Part shown: positions 8,807 through 17,847 of the stretch, one piece after another | Position numbering within the stretch: the stretch's first letter is position 1 | Layout of the letters: every line of letters starts with the position of its first letter | Notes under the pieces: generated by a model | What the model was told of the DNA's origin: nothing | The model's database searches: none | What the model saw: the letters and a program-made list of their open reading frames with translations, nothing else | Program-made: the position numbers and the translations under genes | Origin: Paenibacillus melissococcoides | GTDB lineage: Bacteria > Bacillota > Bacilli > Paenibacillales > Paenibacillaceae | Length of the DNA stretch: 64,000 nt | Assembly: GCA_944800085.1 (NCBI GenBank) | Contig: CALYLO010000004.1 | Span: forward strand, 124,001-188,000 | Direction of reading: 5' to 3'

Positions 8807-9670
8807 ATGATGTCACTCTATCATTCACATAATGGAAATGTGGCAGTCAAATATATTAGAAATGCTGTCATCATTACCGTACTTTTGCTTTTTGCTTTGG
8901 CCACGATCTTCCCTATCTATTTTATGATTATTTCTTCCTTCGGGGATCCTGTCGAAGCCGGTGCGATGAGCTACTCGCTCTTTCCGACCAAGTTCAGTCT
9001 GGAATCATACAAGTTCTTTTTCGAATATAGCGAGCATTCCTTTCGCTGGCTGTTAAATTCCTTGTTTGTGGCCAGTGTGGTCACGGTGTCGAACGTGTTT
9101 TTTGCGAGCATGGCCGGATACGCCTTCTCCAAAATTAAGTTCAAGGGCAGAACGGCGCTGTTCACCCTGCTGTTAATAGCGATGATGATTCCGTATCAGG
9201 TAACGCAAGTGCCATTGTACATTTTGATCGTCAACATTTTTCAAATCCAAAATACGTACAGTGCCTTAATCCTGCCTGGTCTCGTTACCGTATATAATAT
9301 TTTCCTGGCGAAGCAGTTCATGAGCAGCATTCCGACCGAGGTGCTGGAATGCGCGAAGATCGAGGGCTGCAACCAGTTCCAGGTCTATTTCAAGATCATC
9401 CTGCCGCTGTCGAAAACGGTCTTGGCCGTCATGGCGATTCTTACCTTCATGGATAGCTGGAATACCTTCTTCTGGCCGTTCCTGGTCACGAATACGATGG
9501 ATATGCAGACGATTCAGGTAGGACTTAAAAACTTCCGCTTCGCCAACACGACATACTTTGCGCCGATGATGGCGGGCGCTACGATCTCCGCGCTGCCGAT
9601 GTTCATTCTCTTCTTCAGCCTGCAGAAGTATTTCCTGAAGGGGGTAACGGTCGGCGCGGTCAAAGGATAA
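8807..9670 (+). CDS. Sugar ABC transporter permease (MalG-like)
   Basis: 287 aa, six predicted membrane segments. The EAA loop is VLECAKIEGCNQFQVYFKII, with Cys where Ala is typical. Adjacent ATGs at 8807 and 8810 both fit the GGAAGGGGAG site. It completes the MalF/MalG-type heterodimer with the preceding gene, 18 bases away. A GNAT gene begins 19 bases after its stop. Substrate is inferred from context to be a cell-wall amino sugar. Confidence 0.9.
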   Translation: MMSLYHSHNGNVAVKYIRNAVIITVLLLFALATIFPIYFMIISSFGDPVEAGAMSYSLFPTKFSLESYKFFFEYSEHSFRWLLNSLFVASVVTVSNVFFASMAGYAFSKIKFKGRTALFTLLLIAMMIPYQVTQVPLYILIVNIFQIQNTYSALILPGLVTVYNIFLAKQFMSSIPTEVLECAKIEGCNQFQVYFKIILPLSKTVLAVMAILTFMDSWNTFFWPFLVTNTMDMQTIQVGLKNFRFANTTYFAPMMAGATISALPMFILFFSLQKYFLKGVTVGAVKG

Positions 9671-9688
9671 TCGGAGGTGCAGCCTAAT

Positions 9689-10657
9689 ATGCTGGCAACC
9701 TGGGATCGGAAATATAGCGGCGATGTGATTGCGCTATGGAATGAAGAAGCCGTGAGGGACGGGTACAAGGAGCTGACGGAGGCAAGCTTTGAAGCGATTT
9801 TTTTATCGAATGCCCACTTCGACCCGGAAAATACGTTTGTGCTGCTGGAAGACGGCCGGGTTATCGGATTCGCGTGCGGCTGCACCGGACCGGATCTGCC
9901 TCTCGGGGAGGCAGCCGGCTATATTACCTGCATCGTGCTGTCCCGCGATCGCGGCAGCGATGACAACTATAAAGTGATGCTGGAGGCGGTGGAGCGCCGC
10001 TTTGAAGCATTGGGGAAGAAGCAGGCGGAGGTCTTGTTCTTCAATCCGATGATGCTGCCCTGGTATATCCCGGATACGCCCAAGCATGAGCATAACAATG
10101 CGCCCGGCGTGCCGGTCGGCAGCGCGTATCATCAATTTTTGCTGCGGCAAGGGTATATCAAGCGCGCGATCGAATGCGCCATGTATATGCCGCTGGCCGG
10201 GTTCGCCATCCCCGAAGACATCAGGGCCAAGGAGGCGCGAGCCGTCTCCGAAGGCTATGCGGTCGAGCTGTTCGGCCCGGAGAAGCATAGCGGCCTGGAT
10301 GAGATGCTGCGGGGATTGAACAATCCGCTCTGGGAGCGGGAGATCGGCCAGGCGGCTGCGGACGGCGTGCCGTTCGTCGTCACCGCGCATGAAGGGAAGG
10401 CCGCCGGCTTCGCCGGTCCGGTCATTCGCCAGGAGAACGGACGCGGCTATTTCTCGGGTATTGGCGTTCATCCCGAGCATGAAGGGCATGGCTTGGGAAC
10501 ATTGTTGTTTTTCAAGCTGTGCGAGGCGTTCCGAAGCATCGGAACCGAGTATATGTCGCTCTATACCGGGAGCGAGAATCCGGCGATTCGCATTTATGAG
10601 AAGGCTGGCTTCCGCACGGTCAAATCTTTCGCTGTCATGAGAAAGGAGCTTGTCTAA
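9689..10657 (+). CDS. Tandem-GNAT acetyltransferase in the muropeptide operon
   Basis: 322 aa with two GNAT-type halves. The N-terminal half (~1-150) has a central-strand segment FVLLEDGRVIGFACG. The C-terminal half (~190-322) carries the acetyl-CoA loop HPEHEGHGLGTLLF and the terminal YEKAGFRTV. The frame starts at a GTG (9677) that is part of the GGAGGTG ribosome site, so the ATG at 9689 is chosen. It overlaps the deacetylase start by one base (TAATG), implying translational coupling. In this operon it could acetylate an amino sugar or peptide, but the substrate cannot be read from sequence. Confidence 0.8.
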   Translation: MLATWDRKYSGDVIALWNEEAVRDGYKELTEASFEAIFLSNAHFDPENTFVLLEDGRVIGFACGCTGPDLPLGEAAGYITCIVLSRDRGSDDNYKVMLEAVERRFEALGKKQAEVLFFNPMMLPWYIPDTPKHEHNNAPGVPVGSAYHQFLLRQGYIKRAIECAMYMPLAGFAIPEDIRAKEARAVSEGYAVELFGPEKHSGLDEMLRGLNNPLWEREIGQAAADGVPFVVTAHEGKAAGFAGPVIRQENGRGYFSGIGVHPEHEGHGLGTLLFFKLCEAFRSIGTEYMSLYTGSENPAIRIYEKAGFRTVKSFAVMRKELV

Positions 10658-11361
10658 TGAGCGAGCAAAAGATAACGATTCTGGCTATCGGCGGTCATGT
10701 GGGGGATATGGAGCTGACCGCGGGCGGCATATTGGCAAGCCATTCGTTGAAGGGGGATCGCGTCGTCACCCTGGCGTTGACCGCAGGGGAGCGCGGGGTC
10801 CCGGCAGGAAGAGATATGGCGGAATACCGCGAGCAGAAGGTGAACGAGGCGAAGGCGTTCGCGGAGATGCTGGGCGGCGAGGCTATCGTGTTCGATACGC
10901 CGGACGGCGAGCTACAGGACAATGAAGAGAATCGCCTCAAGGTGTGCGATGTCATTCGCCGGGTGCGCCCGAATATTATCATTACGCATTTCAAGAACAG
11001 CATGCACAAGGATCATATGACGACGCACCGCATTGTCAATGACGCGCGCTTCTTCGCCGGCTTGCCGTCGTTCGAGCGGGAGCTGCCCGCCTTCTTCGCT
11101 TCCAAGCTCTATTATGCGGAGAACTGGGAGGACGCGGTGGACTACAAGCCTTACGTCTACGTTGACTTTTCGCAAGAGGCTTATGATTTGTGGGTGAAGG
11201 CGGTGTCGCTGCATTGGTTCGTGACGGGGAGCGCCTCGTTCCCTTATCTGGAGTACTATAAGCATCTCGCACGGGTACGCGGCATCGAGGCGAGGAAGGA
11301 ATACGCGGAAACGTTCATGATTCCGGAAGAAAGCATGCGCCTGCGCCAGTCCGAATTGTAA
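10657..11361 (+). CDS. PIG-L / LmbE-family N-deacetylase
   Basis: 234 aa. The family is zinc-dependent and deacetylates GlcNAc-linked molecules. The first metal motif is seen as GGHVGDMELTAGG (H-x-x-D-x-E instead of the usual HPDDE), and the second as HKDHMTTHRIV. No signal peptide, so it is cytosolic. The start is coupled to the GNAT stop and AAAGGAG lies upstream. It sits between an acetyltransferase and NamZ, so it may trim an acetyl or acyl group from imported amino sugars. BshB-type bacillithiol enzymes belong to the same family, but operon context argues for a cell-wall sugar role. Specificity is inference. Confidence 0.82.
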   Translation: MSEQKITILAIGGHVGDMELTAGGILASHSLKGDRVVTLALTAGERGVPAGRDMAEYREQKVNEAKAFAEMLGGEAIVFDTPDGELQDNEENRLKVCDVIRRVRPNIIITHFKNSMHKDHMTTHRIVNDARFFAGLPSFERELPAFFASKLYYAENWEDAVDYKPYVYVDFSQEAYDLWVKAVSLHWFVTGSASFPYLEYYKHLARVRGIEARKEYAETFMIPEESMRLRQSEL

Positions 11362-11392
11362 GGGCGGATGCGCGCATGAAAAGGAGGCTGCT

Positions 11393-12535
11393 ATGATCCG
11401 CAACGGGATTGATTGTATCGGGGAGTATGCGCATCTGTTCCAAGGGAAGCGCATCGGGCTCATTACGGCGCCGACCGGCTTGACGAAGGACTTCGTCTCG
11501 ACGATTCAAATTATGCACGAGAAATTCAATCTGGCCGCGCTGTTCTCGCCGGAGCACGGCGTGCGCGGCGATCAGGCGGCGGGGGCCCAGGTGGAGACGT
11601 ATGTGGACCCGTATACGAAGGTGCCCGTGTACAGCTTGTACCGCAAAGACTCCAAGCGCTTGAGCCGGGAGATGCTGGATGAAGTCGATATGGTCGTATA
11701 CGATATTCAGGATGTCGGGGTCCGGTATTATACCTTTATTTACACGATGCTGTACGCCCTGGAGGATTGCGCGAAGGCGGGCAAGGAGTTCGTCGTGCTG
11801 GACCGGATCAATCCGCTCGACGGCGTGACGGTGGAAGGGAATCTATTGAAGCCGGGCTATCACTCCTTCGTCGGGAATTATCCGCTCTGCGTCCGCTACG
11901 GCCTGACGGCCGGCGAGGTGGCGGCGATGGCGAACGAGCAGATAAAGTGGAACGCCCGGCTGCATGTCGTGCGCTGCGAAGGCTGGGAGCGGATGATGCA
12001 GTTCCCTGACGCCGGAATCCCATGGGTCATGCCGTCTCTGGGGCTGCCGCGGTTCGATTCGGCATTGCTGTACGCGGGCAGTTGCTTGTTCGAAGGGACC
12101 AATATTTCGGAGGGACGGGGCACGACGGCTCCGTTCGAGATTATCGGCGCGCCGTTCATTGAAGCGGAGAAGCTGGCCGGGGAGATGAACCGGATGAAGC
12201 TGCCGGGAGTCGTCTTCCGTCCGGTCTATTTCAAGCCTTCATTCTCGAAGTTCCGGGATGAGCAATGCGGCGGGGTGCAGCTTCATGTGCTCGATCGCCG
12301 CGCGCTGCGGCCGCTGGAAACGGGCGTTCAACTGTTGTACGCCATCAAGCGCAATTATGAGCAGTTTTCCTTTTTGTCTCCGGTGAAGGAAAATTCGCGG
12401 CCGTTCATTGATCTGTTAGGCGGGGACAGCATCTACCGTGCGGAGCCGGCGGACGTTCCGGCGATGCTGGAGCGGTTCCGGGAAGAAAGCCGGGAATTTG
12501 CGGACATGAAGCGGCAGTATCATTTGTACCCATAG
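11393..12535 (+). CDS. namZ: NamZ-type exo-beta-N-acetylmuramidase (DUF1343), apparently cytosolic
   Basis: 380 aa. Full-length DUF1343/NamZ family: conserved ALFSPEHGVRG, VVYDIQDVGVRYYTF, LDRINPL, and FEGTNISEGRGTTAPFEI are all seen. NamZ (B. subtilis YbbC) releases terminal MurNAc from MurNAc-GlcNAc. The protein starts MIRNGIDCIGEY with no signal peptide, and the ATG at 11393 has an ideal AAGGAGG site. The secreted Bacillus enzyme differs in this respect. Together with the ABC transporter this suggests that disaccharide or larger fragments are cleaved inside the cell. It lies 31 bases after the deacetylase. Confidence 0.85.
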   Translation: MIRNGIDCIGEYAHLFQGKRIGLITAPTGLTKDFVSTIQIMHEKFNLAALFSPEHGVRGDQAAGAQVETYVDPYTKVPVYSLYRKDSKRLSREMLDEVDMVVYDIQDVGVRYYTFIYTMLYALEDCAKAGKEFVVLDRINPLDGVTVEGNLLKPGYHSFVGNYPLCVRYGLTAGEVAAMANEQIKWNARLHVVRCEGWERMMQFPDAGIPWVMPSLGLPRFDSALLYAGSCLFEGTNISEGRGTTAPFEIIGAPFIEAEKLAGEMNRMKLPGVVFRPVYFKPSFSKFRDEQCGGVQLHVLDRRALRPLETGVQLLYAIKRNYEQFSFLSPVKENSRPFIDLLGGDSIYRAEPADVPAMLERFREESREFADMKRQYHLYP

Positions 12536-12613
12536 GGCGGAACATACGCTGCTTCCCGGAACGCGCGGTGCGCCTGTACGGAGCTTAAGGCAAAAGAAGG
12601 ATGTGAGCTTACG

Positions 12614-13531
12614 TTGAACTATGTGGCAGGGGTGGACGGCGGCGGCACGAAGACAGCTGTCACCGTTGCGGATGTGAAAGGGACGGTAGTGCACACGTTC
12701 ACGTCCGGGGCGATCAACTACAACGGACAGGATGAGGCGAGCGTGCGAAGCAGCCTGCGGGATATTTTCGCGACGATTGCCGAGGTATGCGGAGGGCTGG
12801 AGCACTGCGTGCAGGTCTGTATCGGCGCGGCGGGGGTCAGCAATCCAACGGTCGTTCCCCGCCTGGAAGCGAGGGTTCGCGAATGCGGGTATGAAGGCGG
12901 CTTGACCATTACGGGCGATCAAGCAACGGCGCTGTGCGGCGCGCACGGGAAGGCCGTCGGCGTCATCCTTATCGCTGGCACGGGATCGATCTGCTATGGC
13001 CAAAATGAAGCGGGCCAGTCCCATCGCGCGGGCGGCTACGGCCATCTGATCGATGATGAAGGCAGCGGCTACAGCATTGGCCGCGAGCTGCTGTCGGCCG
13101 TCGTGCGCGCGCATGACGGCCGTATCCCCGCGACACCCGTCACGGGGATGGTGTATCGGCAGCTGCAGATGGAATCGATTGAGCAGCTTATCCGCTTCGT
13201 GTATGATCGGAGCACGAACAAAAAGGATATCGCGGCCCTGGCCCCGATTTTGTCGCAGGCCTGTGCGCTTGGGGACGAGACGGCGCTCTCCATCGCGGAC
13301 AAATGCGCCCGCTCCCTGTACGAGCTTGTCGTTCCGGTGGTGGAGAAGCTGGGTCTGCAAGCGGGAACGGTGGCGATGGCCGGCAGCGTGCTGCTGAAGA
13401 ACAGCGAGGTGCGGAACGGCTTGACCGCTTTGCTCGCAGAGCGGTACCCCGGGATGCAATGCATGGCCGCTGAGAAGGATGCGGCCTATGGCGCGGTGCT
13501 GCTGGCATTAGGGAAGCTGGCTGCGGGATGA
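12614..13531 (+). CDS. murK: BadF/BadG-family amino sugar kinase, probable MurK
   Basis: 305 aa, TTG start with an AAGGA site about a dozen bases upstream; no better start exists. The ASKHA-type ATP motifs are clear: GVDGGGTKT (phosphate 1), GTGSICYG (phosphate 2), and MAGSVLLKN (adenosine). GDQATAL and DDEGSGYSIGRELL match N-acetylglucosamine kinase-like proteins. Clostridial MurK of this family phosphorylates MurNAc and GlcNAc at O6. As last gene of the murQ operon it would supply MurNAc-6-P to MurQ without a PTS. The choice between MurNAc and GlcNAc is inference. A terminator follows. Confidence 0.8.
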   Translation: MNYVAGVDGGGTKTAVTVADVKGTVVHTFTSGAINYNGQDEASVRSSLRDIFATIAEVCGGLEHCVQVCIGAAGVSNPTVVPRLEARVRECGYEGGLTITGDQATALCGAHGKAVGVILIAGTGSICYGQNEAGQSHRAGGYGHLIDDEGSGYSIGRELLSAVVRAHDGRIPATPVTGMVYRQLQMESIEQLIRFVYDRSTNKKDIAALAPILSQACALGDETALSIADKCARSLYELVVPVVEKLGLQAGTVAMAGSVLLKNSEVRNGLTALLAERYPGMQCMAAEKDAAYGAVLLALGKLAAG

Positions 13532-13570
13532 AGCGGCAGCAATGTTCGGAACGGGAGCAAACCAACAGAA

Positions 13571-13608
13571 AGAGTGCGGATGCGGAAGACGGTTCGCGCT
13601 CTTTTTTT
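13571..13608 (+). terminator. Rho-independent terminator of the murQ-murK operon
   Basis: Arms AGAGTGCG (13571-13578) and CGCGCTCT (13595-13602) with one wobble, followed by T7. Confidence 0.8.
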
Positions 13609-14028
13609 GCGTTTTCGGGAAGCGGTTGATCACGCGTGCTTGGCAAAGAGGAGCGTCTTTGTGAGGGATGGCGGGTACCGTTCACTTGTGTCGGAAAAAT
13701 GAACAACCGAGGCTAAATTCACAAAACTGTGAACATTTCCGGCTTTGTTAACGGTAACGTTCGGAATTTGGGGAACATACCTAATGGGATATATTGATAG
13801 TGGTGATAGCCTGTGGTTACATATCCTTAGAAATAGTTTAAACGCTAAAATTTAAAATATCTAAAATCGATGAAACCCAATCAGGGAGCGGCTTGGCATC
13901 GAAGCTTGCGTTCTTTTTTAATAAAGTTCGGGATTTTTTACAAGGATGTTTTTTCAATCGCGTATTTCATGCACTTGTACATATCTTCGGGACGGGATTG
14001 CCGTCGCGATTCGAGATGGGGTGAGCTC
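13609..14028. other. Intergenic region before the pilus remnants
   Basis: No convincing gene. A possible promoter is TTGATA (13794-13799) with TTACAT 17 bases later (13817-13822), reading toward the pilus remnants. The frame upstream of 14029 is open to 13870 but lacks family similarity. Confidence 0.35.
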
Positions 14029-14373
14029 ATGAAGCAGCGCAAGCGTATCGGAGAATTGATGGTCGAGGTCGGTCTCATCACCCCCGCGCAATTGCAGCAT
14101 GCGTTGGCGGTTCAGGCAAAGCAAAAAGGACGGCTTGGCGATGTCTTGCTGTCTGAGGGTCTCATTACGGAAGAGCAATTGATCGAGGTGCTGGATTACC
14201 AGTTGGGGATACCGCATGTTCAACTGTACCGGCATCATATTGAACAAGAGATCATCGATCTGATCTCGCATCGGCTTGCCGAGCAGTACCGGGTGCTTCC
14301 CCTCCGCATCAAGGATTCGAAGCTGATCGTAGCGATGGAAGATCCGCTGGGTAGAGGGGCCGTCCCTCTCTAA
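14029..14373 (+). pseudogene. PilB/GspE remnant: N-terminal domain only
   Basis: 114 aa from an ATG preceded by GGGGTGAG. It matches the N-terminal (MshEN/GspE-II) domain of type IV pilus assembly ATPases: KRIGELMVEVGLIT, GRLGDVLLSEGLITEEQL, LDYQLGIPHV, YRVLPLRIKDSKLIVAMEDPL. Homology stops at MEDPL and the frame ends nine residues later. The RecA-like ATPase core (about 400 residues) and any pilT are missing, and pilC follows 58 bases on. An internal deletion is the simplest explanation. It could still be translated but cannot be an ATPase. Confidence 0.85.
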
Positions 14374-14431
14374 CGGCGCTTCCCATCGCAGGGTGAATTA
14401 AAGCGATTATATTAACGGGGAAAAGAGGTTG

Positions 14432-15624
14432 ATGGCGTTGGCGACCTTTCAATACAAGGCGGTGGATGAATACGGCGCCCGCCGGCGCGGTGTCGTGAAG
14501 GCGGCAACGAAGAAGCAGGCGGCCGAGCAGTTGCAGGCAAGGAATTGGTGGGTTACGAAGCTGGAGGATCGCAAGAGCCATTGGCTGCATCGAGATATTG
14601 CGTTTGGCGGTCCGCGCGTGAAGGTCGGGGAGATGACCGTATTTTGCCGCCAGCTCGCCACGATGGCGCGTGCCGGCATTCCGCTTGCGGAATCGATTCG
14701 CGTGCTGGCGGGACAGACCGACAATAAGTCATTCAGTGCGGTTCTTCATCAGGTGCTCGATGATCTCGAATCCGGCACTTCCTTATCCCAGGCTGCGGAA
14801 CGAACACCCGGCGTATTCAGCCAGATGTTCGTCAATATGGTGAAGGCCGGGGATGCCTCGGGGAAGCTGGACGAGATGCTGGAGCGGCTGGCCGTCTTCT
14901 ACGAGAAAGAGCATCAGACGCGGGAGAAAGTGAAGTCCGCGATGATCTACCCGATCATTATGCTGGTCATGACGGTCGTTGTCGTCACCGTATTGATGAT
15001 ATTCGTGATTCCGAAGCTGGTGCTGAGCTTCACTTCGATGGACATCGAGCTGCCGCTGCCGACCCGCGTCGTCATGGCCATAAGCGGCTTCATGGTCCAG
15101 TACAGCTATCTCGTCATTCCGGGGCTTGTCCTGCTTCCGTTCGCGTGCATGCTGTTGCTGAAGCTGCCGCGCCTGCAGTATCCATGGGACAAGGCGAAGC
15201 TGCGCTTTCCGATCCTGGGGAAGCTCCAGCAGAAGCAGGCGCTGGCGCGCTTCACCCGCACGTTCGCTTCTCTCTTCAGCGCGGCCATTCCGATCGTCGA
15301 TACGTTGACGATCGTTACGGGCGCGTCATCCGCGCCGCGCAGGAGGACGTCAAGAGCGGCCGGGCGCTGTCGGATACGTTCGCGGATCATGCCTGGTTCC
15401 CGCCGATGCTGGTGCAGATGATGGGAGTCGGCGAACGGACCGGCAATCTGGACGAGATGATGGAAAAGGTGGCCGACTTCTACGAGCGGGATGTGAAGAC
15501 GATGTCGGATCGTCTGAAGTCGATGCTGGAGCCGCTTATGATTGTCGTTTTGGCGGTCATCGTCGGCTTCATCGTCTTGGCCGTCATGCTCCCGTCCTTC
15601 AAGCTGATGGACAATTTGCGCTAA
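14432..15624 (+). pseudogene. PilC/GspF pilus platform protein, frameshifted
   Basis: Two GspF-type domains are visible. The first (from MALATFQYKAVDEYG) reads through VFCRQLATMARAGIPLAESI, the membrane segments near 14950-15150, and FASLFSAAIPIVDTLTIVTG. At about 15318 the frame breaks. The homologous continuation GRVIRAAQEDVKSGRALSD is in another frame and runs to the stop at 15624. The seven or so residues normally linking VTG to the RVIRAAQED segment are absent, so a small deletion caused the shift. Reads from the ATG at 14432; the TTG at 14429 is adjacent. Confidence 0.9.
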
Positions 15625-15716
15625 TCCGGTCATCCGGACCGGAGCGCCGCCCTAGGTAACGGTTTTACGGAAGTAAAACATAAATCATTGTATTCATGAA
15701 AGGGGAAACGAAAATC

Positions 15717-16115
15717 ATGAGTATGGCATGGGCACAGGAACGGCTGAAGGTTGCACGGAACGAGAAGGGGATGACGCTCATCGAGCTGCTGGCGGTTATC
15801 GTCATCCTGGGGATTATTATTGCGATCGCGGCGGTGGTGATTGTGGGGCAGTTCGATAAGGCGAAGGAGACGTCGGATAAGACATCTCTCAAGATCGTGA
15901 CAGATGCGGCGCAGAGATATATCATGGACAATCCGACGATTAAGATTACCGATAAAGGCCATCCAATTACTATTGAACAGCTAGTAAAGGGAGGATATAT
16001 CAAAGAAGCGCCCGTGAATTCACAAAATCAGGTACTGAACTCTATTGTAGTAAGATATGAATCAGACACAGACAAGACTCTAAAAGTAGATCCAAAGTGG
16101 GAAGCAAAACCCTAA
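15717..16115 (+). CDS. Type IV pilin-like protein with prepilin leader
   Basis: 132 aa. The class III leader has the cleavage context KG-MTLIELL followed by a hydrophobic helix (AVIVILGIIIAIAAVVIVG), typical of PilA or ComGC-like pilins. The small globular tail is unlike known subunits. The ATG at 15717 is preferred; AGGGG lies 11 bases upstream, and an in-frame ATG at 15696 lies before that site. Since the ATPase, platform and peptidase genes around it are broken, the product probably cannot be assembled here unless a second system exists. Confidence 0.8.
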   Translation: MSMAWAQERLKVARNEKGMTLIELLAVIVILGIIIAIAAVVIVGQFDKAKETSDKTSLKIVTDAAQRYIMDNPTIKITDKGHPITIEQLVKGGYIKEAPVNSQNQVLNSIVVRYESDTDKTLKVDPKWEAKP

Positions 16116-16124
16116 TACATCCAA

Positions 16125-16147
16125 AAGGTAACTCGCAAGTGTTACCT
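16125..16147. repeat. Hairpin repeat, copy 1 (after the pilin gene)
   Basis: AAGGTAACTCGCAAG followed by TGTTACCT. Arms AGGTAAC / GTTACCT. A second copy at 18564-18587 differs at one base over 23. Copy 1 is directly followed by an IS1182-type end (16148-16166). Confidence 0.8.
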
Positions 16148-16166
16148 CAGACTGTCGACAAAGTCC
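16148..16166 (+). repeat. IS1182-type terminal sequence without its own transposase
   Basis: CAGACTGTCGACAAAGTCC resembles the ends of the intact IS1182 element at 16284-17847 and the solitary end at 48596-48614. The ~100 bases between it and the terminator arm at 16268 hold no gene. Confidence 0.5.
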
Positions 16167-16283
16167 CGTCGATAGTTATTTTCTTAGGATGGACGGGGCC
16201 GGGGAAGGCCGAACAGGTTAGGTTAGGGCAAGTTGATCCGCGCATGCAGCAAGCGGTTCCCCGCATGAAAATGCTGCACAGGC

Positions 16284-17847
16284 CAGGCTGTTGGAAAACC
16301 CCTGTTTTTTACGAAGTAATATCAATGTAATATCATTTTGCTGGGAAAAAGTGGTGTTTGGTGAGAGAGAATGGAGGGGGGATGGGGTCTTTGCTTTACC
16401 CCACCCTTCTGGCGAGATGTGTGGCTATCTTTTTTATGTTCTGTGCAGTGGCTGTCATCAGCACTTGCTCCTGCACCTTGTCTCTTCCCCGAAACCGGCA
16501 ATAGCGAAGTCCATGGAGCACTTTGGCATCCGCGAAACTTCGCTCAATGGTTTGGGCGCGTAGGGCATAAACGGCTTTTCCGCTCTCACTCTGGAAGTTT
16601 TGAACTACTTTCTCTTTGTGTTCTTCCCAGATATGCCGTTGTATGGTGCGTTGTTTATTTTTGTTCTCGTTACACTTGCTCAATAATGGACAGGCAGCGC
16701 ATTGTTTGGGATCGGATTTATAATCTCTGAATCCTTTTCGTGTTGTGGTGCGGTACGTGAGTTCTTGCTGGTTTGGACAGATAAAAACATTCTTTTCTGC
16801 ATCATAATGAAATTTCTCTTTGGGAAATACACCGTGTTCACGGGTCGAACGCTCTGGAATAACTGCCGTGATGTTTAATTTGTTCGTACGGTAACAAACA
16901 TAGGCCGTCATGTAACCAGAGTCGAGTGCAACGGCCTCCAGCGACTTTTCCCAGCCAAACTTCTCTATTTGATGTAGTAGACGATCCACATAAACAACCG
17001 AATCATTCACATTTCCAGGCGTAACGTAGCAGTCCGTAATCACGTTGTATTTATGATCTACGGTGCGGTGATCTAAATAATGAAACCCTTCCGGTTTTCC
17101 ATCCCGATTCAGGTTTCCGCTATCCGGATCTGTTAAGCTAACTTTTTGTTCCTTGGTTTCGGCCTCCTCTTTGGGAGGCAGTGGCTTTTTTCCAAAAGCG
17201 ACCCGATCCTCATTCACGGCTTGCTCCAGCTCTTGGAGATATTCATAAGGCGTACAAGTGACTTCTCGTTTCTCGTACCGTCCGTTATTGGCATTTGCCT
17301 TGATATGCGTGGAGTCGGTAAAGAGCAGCCGCCCTCCCACCATGTTGTGCTGAATCGCCTGCTGAACGATATTATCGAAGATATCTTGGAAGACGGTAGT
17401 ATCCTTAAACCGATTTTTCCGGTTCCAGCTAAAGATCGAATGGTCAGGCGCTTTGCCGGAAAGCCCGAGCCGTAAGAACCACCGAAAAGCCAGGGAATCG
17501 TTGACGACTCGCTCCAGTTCTCGCTCTGAGCGAATGTTATACAAGTAGCCGATCAGCAGCATTTTAAAGAACACAATGGGATCCACAGATGGTCGGCCGT
17601 TCGACTCGCTGTAGTAAGGACGCACAAGGTCCAAAATAAAGGTAAAATCAATATGTTTATCGATATGACGAAGCAAGTGATCAGGGGCAACCATATGCTC
17701 AAGACAAACCAGTTCATAGTCCAGTTGTGGGTTGGGATCATTCGTGTAAAGCATACAAACACCGCGCTTTCCATGGATTATGATAAGAACATTATACCAA
17801 ATTAACGCGGTGAATGGGTAATTAACATAGACTTTCTCAACACTCTG
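16284..17847 (-). mobile_element. IS1182-family insertion sequence inside a terminator loop
   Basis: 1564 bp. Ends are CAGGCTGTTGGAAAA (left) and CAGAGTGTTGAGAAA (right, minus strand), and a full transposase lies inside. A six-base target duplication ACAGGC is present at 16278-16283 and 17848-17853. Removing the element and one duplicate restores a hairpin: AAAATGCTGC (16268-16277), loop ACAGGC, then GCAGCATTTT plus T (17854-17864). The element therefore entered the loop of a terminator-like stem. Confidence 0.85.
16396..17754 (-). CDS. IS1182-family DDE transposase
   Basis: 452 aa, apparently intact. N-terminal DUF772-type region (RPSVDPIVFFKMLLIGYLYNI), the catalytic core (RLLFTDSTHIKAN, YHLDHRTVDH-like HYLDHRTVDHKYN, VALDSGYMTA), and the C-terminal zinc-finger/DDE_Tnp_1_6 region with CAACPLLSKC and RAQTIERSFADAKVLHGLRYCRFRG. 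The glutamate in IERSFAD is the likely third acidic residue. The single ORF spans most of the element. Intact coding and clean ends suggest recent activity. Confidence 0.93.
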   Translation of the reverse strand: MLYTNDPNPQLDYELVCLEHMVAPDHLLRHIDKHIDFTFILDLVRPYYSESNGRPSVDPIVFFKMLLIGYLYNIRSERELERVVNDSLAFRWFLRLGLSGKAPDHSIFSWNRKNRFKDTTVFQDIFDNIVQQAIQHNMVGGRLLFTDSTHIKANANNGRYEKREVTCTPYEYLQELEQAVNEDRVAFGKKPLPPKEEAETKEQKVSLTDPDSGNLNRDGKPEGFHYLDHRTVDHKYNVITDCYVTPGNVNDSVVYVDRLLHQIEKFGWEKSLEAVALDSGYMTAYVCYRTNKLNITAVIPERSTREHGVFPKEKFHYDAEKNVFICPNQQELTYRTTTRKGFRDYKSDPKQCAACPLLSKCNENKNKQRTIQRHIWEEHKEKVVQNFQSESGKAVYALRAQTIERSFADAKVLHGLRYCRFRGRDKVQEQVLMTATAQNIKKIATHLARRVG

